Assembly (NCBI GenBank): GCA_964619485.1
Contig: CAZUCI010000002.1
Coordinates: 28,433 to 92,432 of the forward strand
Source: UBA2882 sp964619485
Lineage (GTDB): Bacteria > Bacillota > Clostridia > Lachnospirales > Lachnospiraceae
Length of the DNA: 64,000 nt
Reading direction: 5' to 3'
Position numbers and translations under genes: made by a program. The notes beneath the pieces were generated by a model. The model ran no database searches, was not told where the DNA came from, and saw nothing but the letters and a program-made list of their open reading frames with translations. Shown one piece after another: positions 54,112 through 62,328 of this stretch. Numbering within the stretch: position 1 is the first letter of the stretch; each line of letters starts with the position of its first letter.

Positions 54112-55566
54112 ATGGAGAATAAAAGCGCAGTTATTTTTGGCAATAAAATGTCTTCCTCTGTAGTGAGGAAGGCCGAAAAATCTAAAAGAAAGTACATGAA
54201 AAGGTTCGGAGATGACAGTAATGTCAGCTATCCCCTGATACTGGAAGAAAACAAATGTCTGTTTGACACCATGGGGATTGAGAACGTAAAGATTGGGGAT
54301 AAAAACGCAGAGTTTGACCGGGAAAAGGGCATTGTGGTAGGAAATATCCGCATGGGTTTTGGGCATTACCGCATTTCCATTGCCATTGCATCTGCTGCCC
54401 ATGCACTGGGCTATACCCCATATTGGATGGATTTGAATTCCTATACACAGACGACAGGTGGAAAGGTAATCGCTGCTCAGAATGCACTGTACTCCATGGG
54501 CTCGAGAATCTCCGGAAAAAGCCGCCTGTTTAACAAGCTGGTATGGGAGCCCATGAATTACGAAGGATTTCGGAAGCTTTCCTATAACGCAGCGGATCAG
54601 AAAAATGCAGAGCTTATGACTGCTGTTTTTAAAAATCTTCCAAAGGATATTCCTGTAGTTGCAACGCATGTCTGGCCGGCACAGGCAGCAGTTCATGCGG
54701 GAATGAAACGTGTTGTAAATGCAATTCCTGATAACTGGCAGATGGCACTTCATCTTTCCGAGGGAAGCATTCATACGATTCAGACGCATAATTCCTATTT
54801 CGGATACAGACTTTTGCGGGGGATGGATAAGAAGCGGAGACTTAAGCCCATGGGAGCTGGAGATATTGTGTATACAGGCCACTATATTGATCATGAGCTG
54901 GTTGAAAATATTGAAATGGACTGTGATAAAAGGATTGCCCGTGCAAAAAACAACAAACCGCTCCGCTTTTTGCTTACCATCGGTGGAGCAGGGGCGCAGA
55001 AGGAAATTTTTGCAGCCATCATTCGTCATCTACTTCCTCAAATTAAAAAGAGAAGAGCGATGCTCCTGATTAACGTAGGTGACTATCGAAATGTCTGGGA
55101 GGAGCTGATGGAGGAAATACCGGAGATGAGAGGCTTTGCCACCGAGCATTTTGATCAGTGGGAGGAGACGAAGGATTTCGCTCAGATGGCTCTGGATTCT
55201 GATATTACAGGAATTCACGGTTTTTATCACACGGATATATACGAGGCAGTTTATGCAACGAACCTTTTGATGCGATGTGCTGACATTCTTGTCACAAAAC
55301 CAAGTGAACTGTCCTTTTATCCGGTTCCAAAGCTTTTTATCAAACGTGTTGGGGGACACGAGAGATGGGGAGCAATTCATTCGGCAGAAATCGGAGATGG
55401 TACACCGGAATGTGAAACAATCGGGGATACGCTGACGATGTTGGATCTGTTTATGGATGACAAAGAGATCTTGAAAAATATGTGTGAAAATATAAAACGT
55501 AACAGGAAAATGGGAATTTACAATGGGGCGTATGAGGTTGTGAAGCTGGCAATGTCCGGCAGATAG
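54112..55566 (+). CDS. GT-B-like (MGDG synthase/MurG-like) protein of unknown acceptor
   Basis: 484 residues. NIRMGFGHYRISIAIASAAHALGY looks like the MGxGHxxAA entry loop of MGDG-synthase/MurG-type GT-B glycosyltransferases; LRFLLTIGGAGAQKEIF and GGHERWGAIHSAEIGDGTPEC are the C-terminal donor side, and KPSELSFYPVPKLF is the HxP/E region. A C-terminal half with TxP-like KPSE fits UDP-sugar binding. There is no signal peptide. Between TetR and the sugar transporter. The family match is by motif only; donor and acceptor are not known. Confidence 0.6.
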   Translation: MENKSAVIFGNKMSSSVVRKAEKSKRKYMKRFGDDSNVSYPLILEENKCLFDTMGIENVKIGDKNAEFDREKGIVVGNIRMGFGHYRISIAIASAAHALGYTPYWMDLNSYTQTTGGKVIAAQNALYSMGSRISGKSRLFNKLVWEPMNYEGFRKLSYNAADQKNAELMTAVFKNLPKDIPVVATHVWPAQAAVHAGMKRVVNAIPDNWQMALHLSEGSIHTIQTHNSYFGYRLLRGMDKKRRLKPMGAGDIVYTGHYIDHELVENIEMDCDKRIARAKNNKPLRFLLTIGGAGAQKEIFAAIIRHLLPQIKKRRAMLLINVGDYRNVWEELMEEIPEMRGFATEHFDQWEETKDFAQMALDSDITGIHGFYHTDIYEAVYATNLLMRCADILVTKPSELSFYPVPKLFIKRVGGHERWGAIHSAEIGDGTPECETIGDTLTMLDLFMDDKEILKNMCENIKRNRKMGIYNGAYEVVKLAMSGR

Positions 55567-55575
55567 GAGGAAGGT

Positions 55576-56943
55576 ATGAAACTGAAGGGCAGGGAAAAAT
55601 TTGCATATGGTGCAGGTGCAGTTGGAAAAGATATGGTTTATGCATTTGTATCCGGATTTTTAATGTATTATTACAACACGGTTCTGGGTATCAGTGCTAC
55701 CTTTATAGGGGTGCTGTTTATGGCTGCCAGAGTATTTGATGCAGTCAATGACCCGATGATGGGGGTTGTGGTGGAGAAGACGCACACCAGGTTTGGCAAA
55801 TTCAGGCCATGGCTTTTTATTGGAACAATTTTAAACGGCATTATTCTGTATGCCATGTATGCGGTTCCGGAGAGTATAACAGGAACACCGCTGCTTGTAT
55901 ATACCTCGGTTGCCTATATTCTGTGGGGTGTAACCTATACGATTATGGATATCCCTTACTGGTCCATGATTCCGGCAATTACAGAATCAGGAAAGGATCG
56001 TGAAAATATTTCCGTAATTGCCAGAAGCTGCGCCGGCTTTGGCTTTGCCATTCCAACGGCACTGACCATGGTGCTTGTTCCCATTCTTGGGGGTGGAAGT
56101 GAAAGAGTAGGATTTAGGATTTTTGCACTGATGGTTACTGCCTTTTTTGTCATTGCCATCATGCTGACAGTATTTAATGTAAAAGAAAAGGTTGTGGAGA
56201 GGAAAAAGACTGTCTCAGTAAAGGAAATGTTCTCAGCGCTGCTTCATAATGATCAGGCACTGGTCATTGTAGTTGCTATTATTGTGTTTAACGCGTCACT
56301 GTATCTTACCCAGCAGCTGGCAATTTATTTCTTTAAATACGATATCGGCAATGCCTCTCTTTATGGCTTGTTTGGAACAGTCGGTGGAGCAGCCCAGATT
56401 CTGGCTATGCTTTCACTTCCGCTGATTCGAAAGAAATTTGAGTGTAAAAAAATTCTGATTGGCGCCATTGGCACAACCTTAATTGGTTATGCAGCACTTT
56501 TTATCATGGGCACTCTTGGAATCAGAAATATGATTCCTCTTTGTCTGGCAGCAGTTGTAATTTTCCTGGGCTTTGGTCTGGCAACGGTACTCACCACAAT
56601 CTTTCTGGCTGATACTGTGGATTATGGTGAGTGGAAAAACAATCAGAGAAATGAAAGTGTGGTTTTTTCACTCCAGACCTTTGTGGTAAAGCTTGCATCA
56701 GCTATTTCTGTTTTGATTGCAGGAGTTGGAATTGATATGATTAAACTGGATCAGAATGCTGTTACACAGACAGCCTCAACCCTGCTGGGACTGCGTATTC
56801 TGATGATTGTGGTTCCTATGGCGGGACTGGTTATCTCCATCCTCTTCTTTGTGAAAAAGTATAAGCTGGATGAAAAAATGCTGCAATTAATTTCCCAGGA
56901 GCTGAAGGAAAGAAGGAACGCGGATGATTCTACAGAAGAATAA
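55576..56943 (+). CDS. GPH family sugar:cation symporter (MelB-like)
   Basis: 455 residues, 12 membrane helices. Starts KLKGREKFAYGAGAVGKDM, with ARVFDAVNDPMMGVVVEKTHTRFGKFRPW, the signature of the glycoside-pentoside-hexuronide family, and DTVDYGEWKNNQRNES. Likely imports an alpha-galactoside such as melibiose or raffinose, since a GH36 gene follows with a 20-base overlap. Substrate by context. Confidence 0.9.
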   Translation: MKLKGREKFAYGAGAVGKDMVYAFVSGFLMYYYNTVLGISATFIGVLFMAARVFDAVNDPMMGVVVEKTHTRFGKFRPWLFIGTILNGIILYAMYAVPESITGTPLLVYTSVAYILWGVTYTIMDIPYWSMIPAITESGKDRENISVIARSCAGFGFAIPTALTMVLVPILGGGSERVGFRIFALMVTAFFVIAIMLTVFNVKEKVVERKKTVSVKEMFSALLHNDQALVIVVAIIVFNASLYLTQQLAIYFFKYDIGNASLYGLFGTVGGAAQILAMLSLPLIRKKFECKKILIGAIGTTLIGYAALFIMGTLGIRNMIPLCLAAVVIFLGFGLATVLTTIFLADTVDYGEWKNNQRNESVVFSLQTFVVKLASAISVLIAGVGIDMIKLDQNAVTQTASTLLGLRILMIVVPMAGLVISILFFVKKYKLDEKMLQLISQELKERRNADDSTEE

Positions 56944-59299
56944 TGTATTTGCTCTGTGTGGAAGCAAAACCTGTTATCTTTTTCACGTGCTGGAGAGCGG
57001 GCAGCTGGAGCATCTTTATTATGGAAATAGAATAGAAGGACTGACAGAGGAAAACCTGAAAAGTGTTATGACAGTTATGTCATATAAATGCGAATTTCTG
57101 CCGGGAAATATGAGTGCCTACAGTCAGGAGTATAAAAATCTTTCCCTGGAGTATGTCTGTCAGGAGATGTCCTCTGTGGGAAAAGGGGATATGCGGGAGC
57201 CTTTTGTGTATCTGGTATATGCAGATGGCAGCAGAACCTCGGATTTTGTTTATGAGACATTTCTTATTCAGGGAAAGCAGGAGCTTGTGACACTGCCGTC
57301 ATCTTATGGCACGGAGCAGGAGGAACTGGTTATTTTCTTGAAGGAGCGCAGCCGGGATGTGACTTTGGAGCTGCATTATTCCCTGTTTGAGGACAGTGAT
57401 GTATTGACCAGAAGCTGTGTTGTTAAAAACAAAGGGAGCGAAAACCTTCAGGTGCTTCGTCTGATGAGTCAGCAGCTGGATTTGCAGGACTGCCAATGGC
57501 AGCTGACCAATTTCTCCGGGGCCTGGCTCAGAGAAATGAATCCCAATCGGCATACGCTTTCTTCAGGGAAATTTGTAAATGCTTCCAGAGCGGGTGTCTC
57601 AGGAAGTGGTTGTAATCCTTTTGTTATGATAGGAAGGGAAAACACAGTGGAGGAGTCCGGGGAATGTATGGGCTTTAATCTGGTCTACAGTGGAAATCAC
57701 TATCTGGCAGCGGAGGCAGGAAGGGACGGAGGACTGAGAATTGTCCAGGGAATCAATCCTGAGGGATTTTCCTATGAGCTGAAGGCAGGCGAAGCACTGG
57801 AATCTCCGGAGGCAGTTCTGACCTATACCAAAGAGGGATACGGGCAGATGAGCCGGAATATGCATGACTTTGTGAGAGAGCATATTGTCCGTGGAGTCTG
57901 GAAGAAAAAGGAACGCCCGGTTCTTTTAAACAGCTGGGAGGCGGCTTATTTCCAGTTTGACGAGAATAAGCTTTTGAAGATGGCAAAAAGTGCCGCAGAT
58001 GTTGGTATTGAGCTTTTTGTCATGGATGACGGCTGGTTTGGAAAGAGAAATGATGATACCTCGTCCCTGGGCGACTGGTTTGTAGACAGGAAGAAGCTTC
58101 CTGGCGGGTTAAAGGGGCTTCAGGATAAATTGAAGCAGCTGGGACTTGCGTTTGGAATCTGGGTAGAGCCTGAGATGGTAAACGAGGACAGCGCGCTTTA
58201 TCGAACGCATCCGGACTGGGCGATGCAGATTCCAGGAAGAGAGCAGAGCCTTGGCAGAAATCAGATGATTCTTGATCTGGTGCGGGAAGAGGTGCAGGAA
58301 TATATCATCGATTCTATGACGAAGGTATTTGAATCGGCAGATATTTCCTATGTAAAGTGGGATATGAACCGCAATTTTACCGACTGCTTTTGCAGTGCAC
58401 TTGTGCCTGACAGACAGGGAGAGGTTTCTCATCGGTATGTGATGGGACTTTATCGTGTCATGAAAGAACTGACAGCGCGCTTCCCGGATATATTATTTGA
58501 AGGATGTGCTTCTGGAGGAAACCGCTTTGACCTGGGCATTTTATGCTATATGCCGCAGATTTGGGGGAGTGATGACACGGATGCCTATGCGAGAGCAGCT
58601 ATTCAGACCGGCTACAGCTATGGCTATCCATTATCCTGCGTTTCCGCCCATGTTTCAGGGTGCCCCAACCATCAGACGCTTCGCAACACGCCACTTTCTA
58701 CGCGCTTTCATGTGGCTGCATACGGTGTGCTTGGCTATGAATGTAATCTGGCAGAATGTAAAAAAGAAGAAACAGAGGAAATCAAAAGGCAGATTGCCTT
58801 TTATAAGGAAAACAGAGCAGCGTTTCAGTTTGGTGATTTTTACCGGATTTGCAGTGGAGAGGATACGCCGCAGACAAGAGGAGCCTATCAGTGGAATGTA
58901 GTGTCGAAGGACAAAAAGAATGCTTTTTTCTTTCACCTTTATGGTGCTGTTGTGCCAAATCACATGAATGATTTATATAAAATTCCGGGACTGGATGAGA
59001 CAAAAACTTATCATGTATGCAATCGTGGAGGAAAAATCAATGTCAAGGAATTCGGTGACCTGATTAACACAGTTGCTCCCATTCACGTAAAAAAGGATTC
59101 GCTGACACACAACCTGATTGCCAAAATGGTTCAGCTGGATATTGAAAAGGAAGATTTTGCGGCACCGGGCAGCGTCCTGGTACAGGCAGGCTTCCATCCG
59201 AAACAGAATTATACCGGTACCGGCTATAACGAAAATGTGCGCTTCCTGGGAGATTTTAGAAGCAGACTCTATAGTGTAGAAGCAGACCCTCAAGTATAG
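56924..59299 (+). CDS. Alpha-galactosidase, GH36
   Basis: 791 residues, longer than the usual ~730. Barrel at about 330-690: ELFVMDDGWFGKRND, the nucleophile in YVKWDMNRNF (Asp480), the acid/base in WGSDDTDA (Asp550), and the GAHVSACPN-like SAHVSGCPNHQTLR. N-terminal beta-supersandwich at 1-320. No signal peptide, so an intracellular enzyme working on imported melibiose, raffinose or stachyose. The last codons and stop lie in a 20 bp tandem repeat, so the C-terminal SVEADPQV is probably not the ancestral end. Confidence 0.95.
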   Translation: MILQKNNVFALCGSKTCYLFHVLESGQLEHLYYGNRIEGLTEENLKSVMTVMSYKCEFLPGNMSAYSQEYKNLSLEYVCQEMSSVGKGDMREPFVYLVYADGSRTSDFVYETFLIQGKQELVTLPSSYGTEQEELVIFLKERSRDVTLELHYSLFEDSDVLTRSCVVKNKGSENLQVLRLMSQQLDLQDCQWQLTNFSGAWLREMNPNRHTLSSGKFVNASRAGVSGSGCNPFVMIGRENTVEESGECMGFNLVYSGNHYLAAEAGRDGGLRIVQGINPEGFSYELKAGEALESPEAVLTYTKEGYGQMSRNMHDFVREHIVRGVWKKKERPVLLNSWEAAYFQFDENKLLKMAKSAADVGIELFVMDDGWFGKRNDDTSSLGDWFVDRKKLPGGLKGLQDKLKQLGLAFGIWVEPEMVNEDSALYRTHPDWAMQIPGREQSLGRNQMILDLVREEVQEYIIDSMTKVFESADISYVKWDMNRNFTDCFCSALVPDRQGEVSHRYVMGLYRVMKELTARFPDILFEGCASGGNRFDLGILCYMPQIWGSDDTDAYARAAIQTGYSYGYPLSCVSAHVSGCPNHQTLRNTPLSTRFHVAAYGVLGYECNLAECKKEETEEIKRQIAFYKENRAAFQFGDFYRICSGEDTPQTRGAYQWNVVSKDKKNAFFFHLYGAVVPNHMNDLYKIPGLDETKTYHVCNRGGKINVKEFGDLINTVAPIHVKKDSLTHNLIAKMVQLDIEKEDFAAPGSVLVQAGFHPKQNYTGTGYNENVRFLGDFRSRLYSVEADPQV

Positions 59300-59360
59300 A
59301 AGCAGATTCTTAAGTACAGAAGCAGGCTCCATAGTGTAGAAGCAGACTCTATATTATAGA
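59261..59360. repeat. 20 bp tandem repeat overlapping the end of the alpha-galactosidase gene
   Basis: Five units at exact 20-base period: AGCAGACTCTATAGTGTAGA, then variants at 59281, 59301, 59321, 59341. The stop codon TAG 59297-59299 is formed within the second unit. Since 20 is not a multiple of 3, each added copy changes the reading frame. Confidence 0.93.
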
Positions 59361-59457
59361 AGAAACACAGATGTGACAAAACCAGCGAATGGCTTCGGAC
59401 AAAAAATCATGAGTGCTGCCATGCAATAACCCCCATATTCCCACGCTAGATACCTCA

Positions 59458-59503
59458 ACAGGCAAAATTTGTTGTATACAAGATTTTGCCTGTATTTTTT
59501 TGC
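59458..59503 (+). terminator. Rho-independent terminator of the alpha-galactosidase operon
   Basis: CAGGCAAAAT pairs perfectly with ATTTTGCCTG around a 14-base loop that can pair further (TTGT/ACAAG), then TATTTTTTT. Confidence 0.88.
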
Positions 59504-59815
59504 CTTTTTAAGGGTTCAAGGAAGGATTAATGGCAAATAATACAGGCAATTATCAAAGTGTACAAATTTTTGCATGTTCTATTTCAAAAAAAGGGACAAA
59601 AAATACATGCAAATTTCGAAGAGTAAAGATAATTGCATGTTTCGGGGAAATGGGGCATCTCAAATCTGCTTCCCAATAAGGGATTTGCGATAAAGAAGTA
59701 CATGCAAAATTGAGATATTAAAAATAATTGCATGTTTCCGGCTTGCGGGCACAGCGAGTATCGTCAAATTTCCGTGAGAGCAGCGATTTTTGCAAAATAA
59801 ACGTGCATCAAAAAA
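59504..59815. other. Non-coding region with ATGCAA palindromic repeats
   Basis: About 310 bases between the operon terminator and the tRNA gene. Copies of a unit TACATGCAAATT, ~20 bases, AATTGCATGTTTC occur at 59604-59643 and 59699-59737, with a half copy at 59546-59577. Each is an imperfect inverted repeat. No gene seen. Confidence 0.7.
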
Positions 59816-59889
<74 letters not shown>

Positions 59890-59941
59890 ATGGTTATTAG
59901 TATATCAAAGGAAGAGAATTCTTTCAAGATAAAAATTTCTA

Positions 59942-60036
59942 AAATTATTTGAATGAAATTATTTGAATGAAATTATTTGAATGAAATTATTTGAATTATT
60001 TGAATGGAATTATTTGAACCTGAAATTATTTGAAAA
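59942..60036. repeat. 14 bp AT-rich tandem repeat upstream of the PadR gene
   Basis: About six to seven copies of AAATTATTTGAATG, first four at exact 14-base spacing from 59942, then degenerate, ending just before the promoter of the PadR cassette. Confidence 0.9.
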
Positions 60037-60052
60037 AAATGCAAATATATGC

Positions 60053-60081
60053 TTGACATATAATACTATACGCTGTATATT
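60053..60081 (+). promoter_or_regulatory. Promoter of the PadR cassette
   Basis: TTGACA (perfect) and TATATT with a 17-base spacer. The transcription start would be near 60088, just before the palindrome at 60093. Confidence 0.8.
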
Positions 60082-60092
60082 ATGTCTACAAA

Positions 60093-60117
60093 CAATATTA
60101 TACAACATATAATATTG
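60093..60117 (+). promoter_or_regulatory. 25 bp palindrome, candidate PadR operator
   Basis: CAATATTAT, seven bases, ATAATATTG: perfect 9-base arms just after the predicted transcription start, the usual place for PadR self-repression. The regulator is encoded directly downstream. Confidence 0.65.
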
Positions 60118-60212
60118 ATAAAAAAATAATATTATAATTTTATCAGATATAGTCAAAAGGGGAATCTTAATAGTTTCTTAAGAATTAACTGGTAAAATAG
60201 GAAGGAGATCCG

Positions 60213-60539
60213 ATGGTATTTTCAACAGGAGCAACCCTATTGGATGCAATTGTACTGGCAGTTGTTTCCAAAGAAGATATAGGGACATACGGATACAAGA
60301 TTACACAGGAGGTTCGGTCGGTTATCGATTTGTCAGAATCCACCTTGTATCCCGTACTTCGCAGGTTACAGAAATACGGTTACCTGGAGGTATATGACAG
60401 AGAGTGCGGTGGCAGAAACCGCAGATATTACAAGCTGACAGCATCCGGGGATGATGCACTGACAGATTATAAGAGTGAATGGAGCGATTACGCCGGAAAA
60501 ATAACCGGTATTTTTGAGGGAGGAACAGCTCATGAGTAA
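60213..60539 (+). CDS. PadR family regulator
   Basis: 108 residues. PadR winged helix: LDAIVLAVVSKEDIGTYGYKIT, STLYPVLRRLQKYGYLEVYDRECGGRNRRYYKLTASG. Short with only one C-terminal helix, as in the small PadR-s1 group. In this arrangement PadR represses itself and the next two genes. AAGGAG before ATG 60213; the stop overlaps the next gene by 8 bases. Confidence 0.95.
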   Translation: MVFSTGATLLDAIVLAVVSKEDIGTYGYKITQEVRSVIDLSESTLYPVLRRLQKYGYLEVYDRECGGRNRRYYKLTASGDDALTDYKSEWSDYAGKITGIFEGGTAHE

Positions 60540-61209
60540 ATTGGAATTCTTGGAAAAACTGGAGGTTTTACTTGCAGATATTCCTTATACAGAGAGAAGA
60601 GAAGCATTAAATTATTATACGGAATACTTTGATGATGCAGAGTGCAGCGAGGAAGAGGTTATTGCAAAGCTTGGCTCGCCGGAGGAGGCAGCACACAATA
60701 TTCGCGTGGAGCTTGCAGACAAGGAAATAGCAGTTGTGGAAGAAGCCAAAAATGCAGAGCATACACAAAATACAGAAAATGGTACAGCTTACAATGACAG
60801 CACCAGCACTGGGAAAAAAGAAAAAACCAAACTTGAGGGCTGGCAGATTGCATTAATCGTTGTGGGAATTATTCTGGTTTCCCCTGTATGGCTTCCGATT
60901 GTCGGTGGCGCAGGTGGATTTCTTATCGGTATTGCTGCAGCGTACTTTGGAATTATTATCGCCCTTGCCTGCATTGCCTTCGGTTTGTTTGTTGCAGCTA
61001 TGGCAGTGATTGCAGTTGGAATCGCAAAGCTGGTTATTTCACCTGTTGCCGGTTTGTTCTTAATAGGACTTGGAATTCTTTTCCTTGGTATCGCAGTGCT
61101 CAGTGCGTTGGGCTTCTGGAAGAGTATTACAGTTGTTGTTCCGGCAACCTTTAAAGGAATCGGGTATATTTTTAACTCCATCTTTAACAGAAAGGAGTGT
61201 GCGGCATGA
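60532..61209 (+). CDS. DUF1700 membrane protein
   Basis: 225 residues. Residues 1-75 are the DUF1700 helical domain (FLEKLEVLLADIPYTERREALNYYTEYFDDA, KLGSPEEAAHNIR). Residues 105-210 are three to four membrane helices rich in Gly, Ala and Ile. Forms a pair with a PadR regulator and a DUF4097 protein in many Clostridia, where the set is thought to respond to envelope stress. ATG 60532 is chosen with GGGAGGA upstream rather than the TTG at 60514. Confidence 0.9.
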   Translation: MSKLEFLEKLEVLLADIPYTERREALNYYTEYFDDAECSEEEVIAKLGSPEEAAHNIRVELADKEIAVVEEAKNAEHTQNTENGTAYNDSTSTGKKEKTKLEGWQIALIVVGIILVSPVWLPIVGGAGGFLIGIAAAYFGIIIALACIAFGLFVAAMAVIAVGIAKLVISPVAGLFLIGLGILFLGIAVLSALGFWKSITVVVPATFKGIGYIFNSIFNRKECAA

Positions 61210-62093
61210 AAAAATCTACGATGATTATGCTCTATACGGGGCTTGGCTGCCTGCTTGTGGGAACAATTGTCATGCTGATTACAGGAACCATGGGTGGTAT
61301 GAAAAAAGCAGCAGAGTTGACAGGCAGCAGTCTTGTAAATTATTGCGGGGAAGGATTTTCCTGGGATTGGAACTGGGATGATGGTTCCTATTCCTTTGTG
61401 AACACCAGTGACAGTACAACAAATGTCGGAAAAGCATCGGAGATCAATAAGATTTCTGTAAATATCGATGCCGGCGAAGTGGAGATTGAGGATACCGATG
61501 CAGAGGACTTTTCGGTTGCAATCGAAAGTGGATTTAATATTGCATATGCAGTAGAAGACAGTACACTTGTAATCAAAGGAGATCATGATTCCAATCATCA
61601 TGCAGGAAAGGTTGTTATTTATATCCCATCCAGTGCCTCCATAGAGGAGGCGGCCTTTTCCATTGGCGGAGGTACCCTGGATGCCGGTACGTTAAAGGCT
61701 GGAAAGCTGAATGTTCAGGTTGGCGCCGGGGAAGCTGATCTGTCTGACATTACAGTTGGACAGTGTAATCTGGAAACAGGTGCAGGACAGATTAACTTTT
61801 CTGATGCTGTCATTGATGGTAATTTAGTAGCTTATGTTGGTATGGGTGAAATTGAGATGAATGGCACTGTTACAGGAGATGTGGATTTGAAATGCGGCAT
61901 GGGCAATATCTACCTTGAGCTGTCTGACAGAGAAGAAGACGACTTCAATTATAATGTGAACTGTGCTGCCGGAAATATTGAAATTGGAGACAGCAGCTAT
62001 TCAGGAATGGGCTTTAAGAAAAACATTCAGAACAATGCAGAGCACTCAGCTGTCATTGACTGTGGTATGGGAAATATCACCCTTGATTTTTAA
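61206..62093 (+). CDS. DUF4097 family adhesin-like protein
   Basis: 295 residues. One N-terminal membrane helix (MLYTGLGCLLVGTIVMLI); then the DUF4097 beta-helix: EINKISVNIDAGEVEIEDTDAEDF, LNVQVGAGEADLSDITVG, CNLETGAGQINFSDAVIDG, VAYVGMGEIEMNGTV, each a beta-strand rung of a right-handed helix. The protein would sit outside the membrane. Third gene of the PadR set; overlaps DUF1700 by ATGA with AAAGGAG at 8 bases. Confidence 0.92.
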   Translation: MKKSTMIMLYTGLGCLLVGTIVMLITGTMGGMKKAAELTGSSLVNYCGEGFSWDWNWDDGSYSFVNTSDSTTNVGKASEINKISVNIDAGEVEIEDTDAEDFSVAIESGFNIAYAVEDSTLVIKGDHDSNHHAGKVVIYIPSSASIEEAAFSIGGGTLDAGTLKAGKLNVQVGAGEADLSDITVGQCNLETGAGQINFSDAVIDGNLVAYVGMGEIEMNGTVTGDVDLKCGMGNIYLELSDREEDDFNYNVNCAAGNIEIGDSSYSGMGFKKNIQNNAEHSAVIDCGMGNITLDF

Positions 62094-62143
62094 AAAAAGT
62101 TTGTGTAAATTAATATAGAAAAAACAAGAGGAAACCTCTAGTC

Positions 62144-62210
62144 CCATCTCACTCTTTTGTGTTATACTATTTGCGGATATTTGCACAAAATGCAGTGAGA
62201 TGGTTTTTTT
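62144..62210 (+). terminator. Rho-independent terminator after the PadR cassette
   Basis: CCATCTCACT pairs with AGTGAGATGG; inside, TTTTGTG pairs with CACAAAA; seven T follow. Long hairpin with a 22-base loop. Confidence 0.88.
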
Positions 62211-62254
62211 GTATGGCAAAAGAAGCCAGGGAAGGATACCACCTCACAGAACAC

Positions 62255-62283
62255 TTGATGAATGGGCAATTTCGTCATATACT
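62255..62283 (+). promoter_or_regulatory. Promoter of valS
   Basis: TTGATG and TATACT with a 17-base spacer, 46 bases before the valS start. The short leader and lack of a T-box argue against antitermination control. Confidence 0.6.
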
Positions 62284-62328
62284 AAGAGTGGTTAATAAGG
62301 ATAAATTTGAAGGAGTGTTTAAAATATT

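Noticed and set aside
62094..62328. T-box leader for valS
   Set aside because: valS often has one, but there is no T-box core (no GGGTGGNACCGCG-type motif). The hairpin at 62144 is a plain terminator and a promoter lies only 46 bases before the gene.
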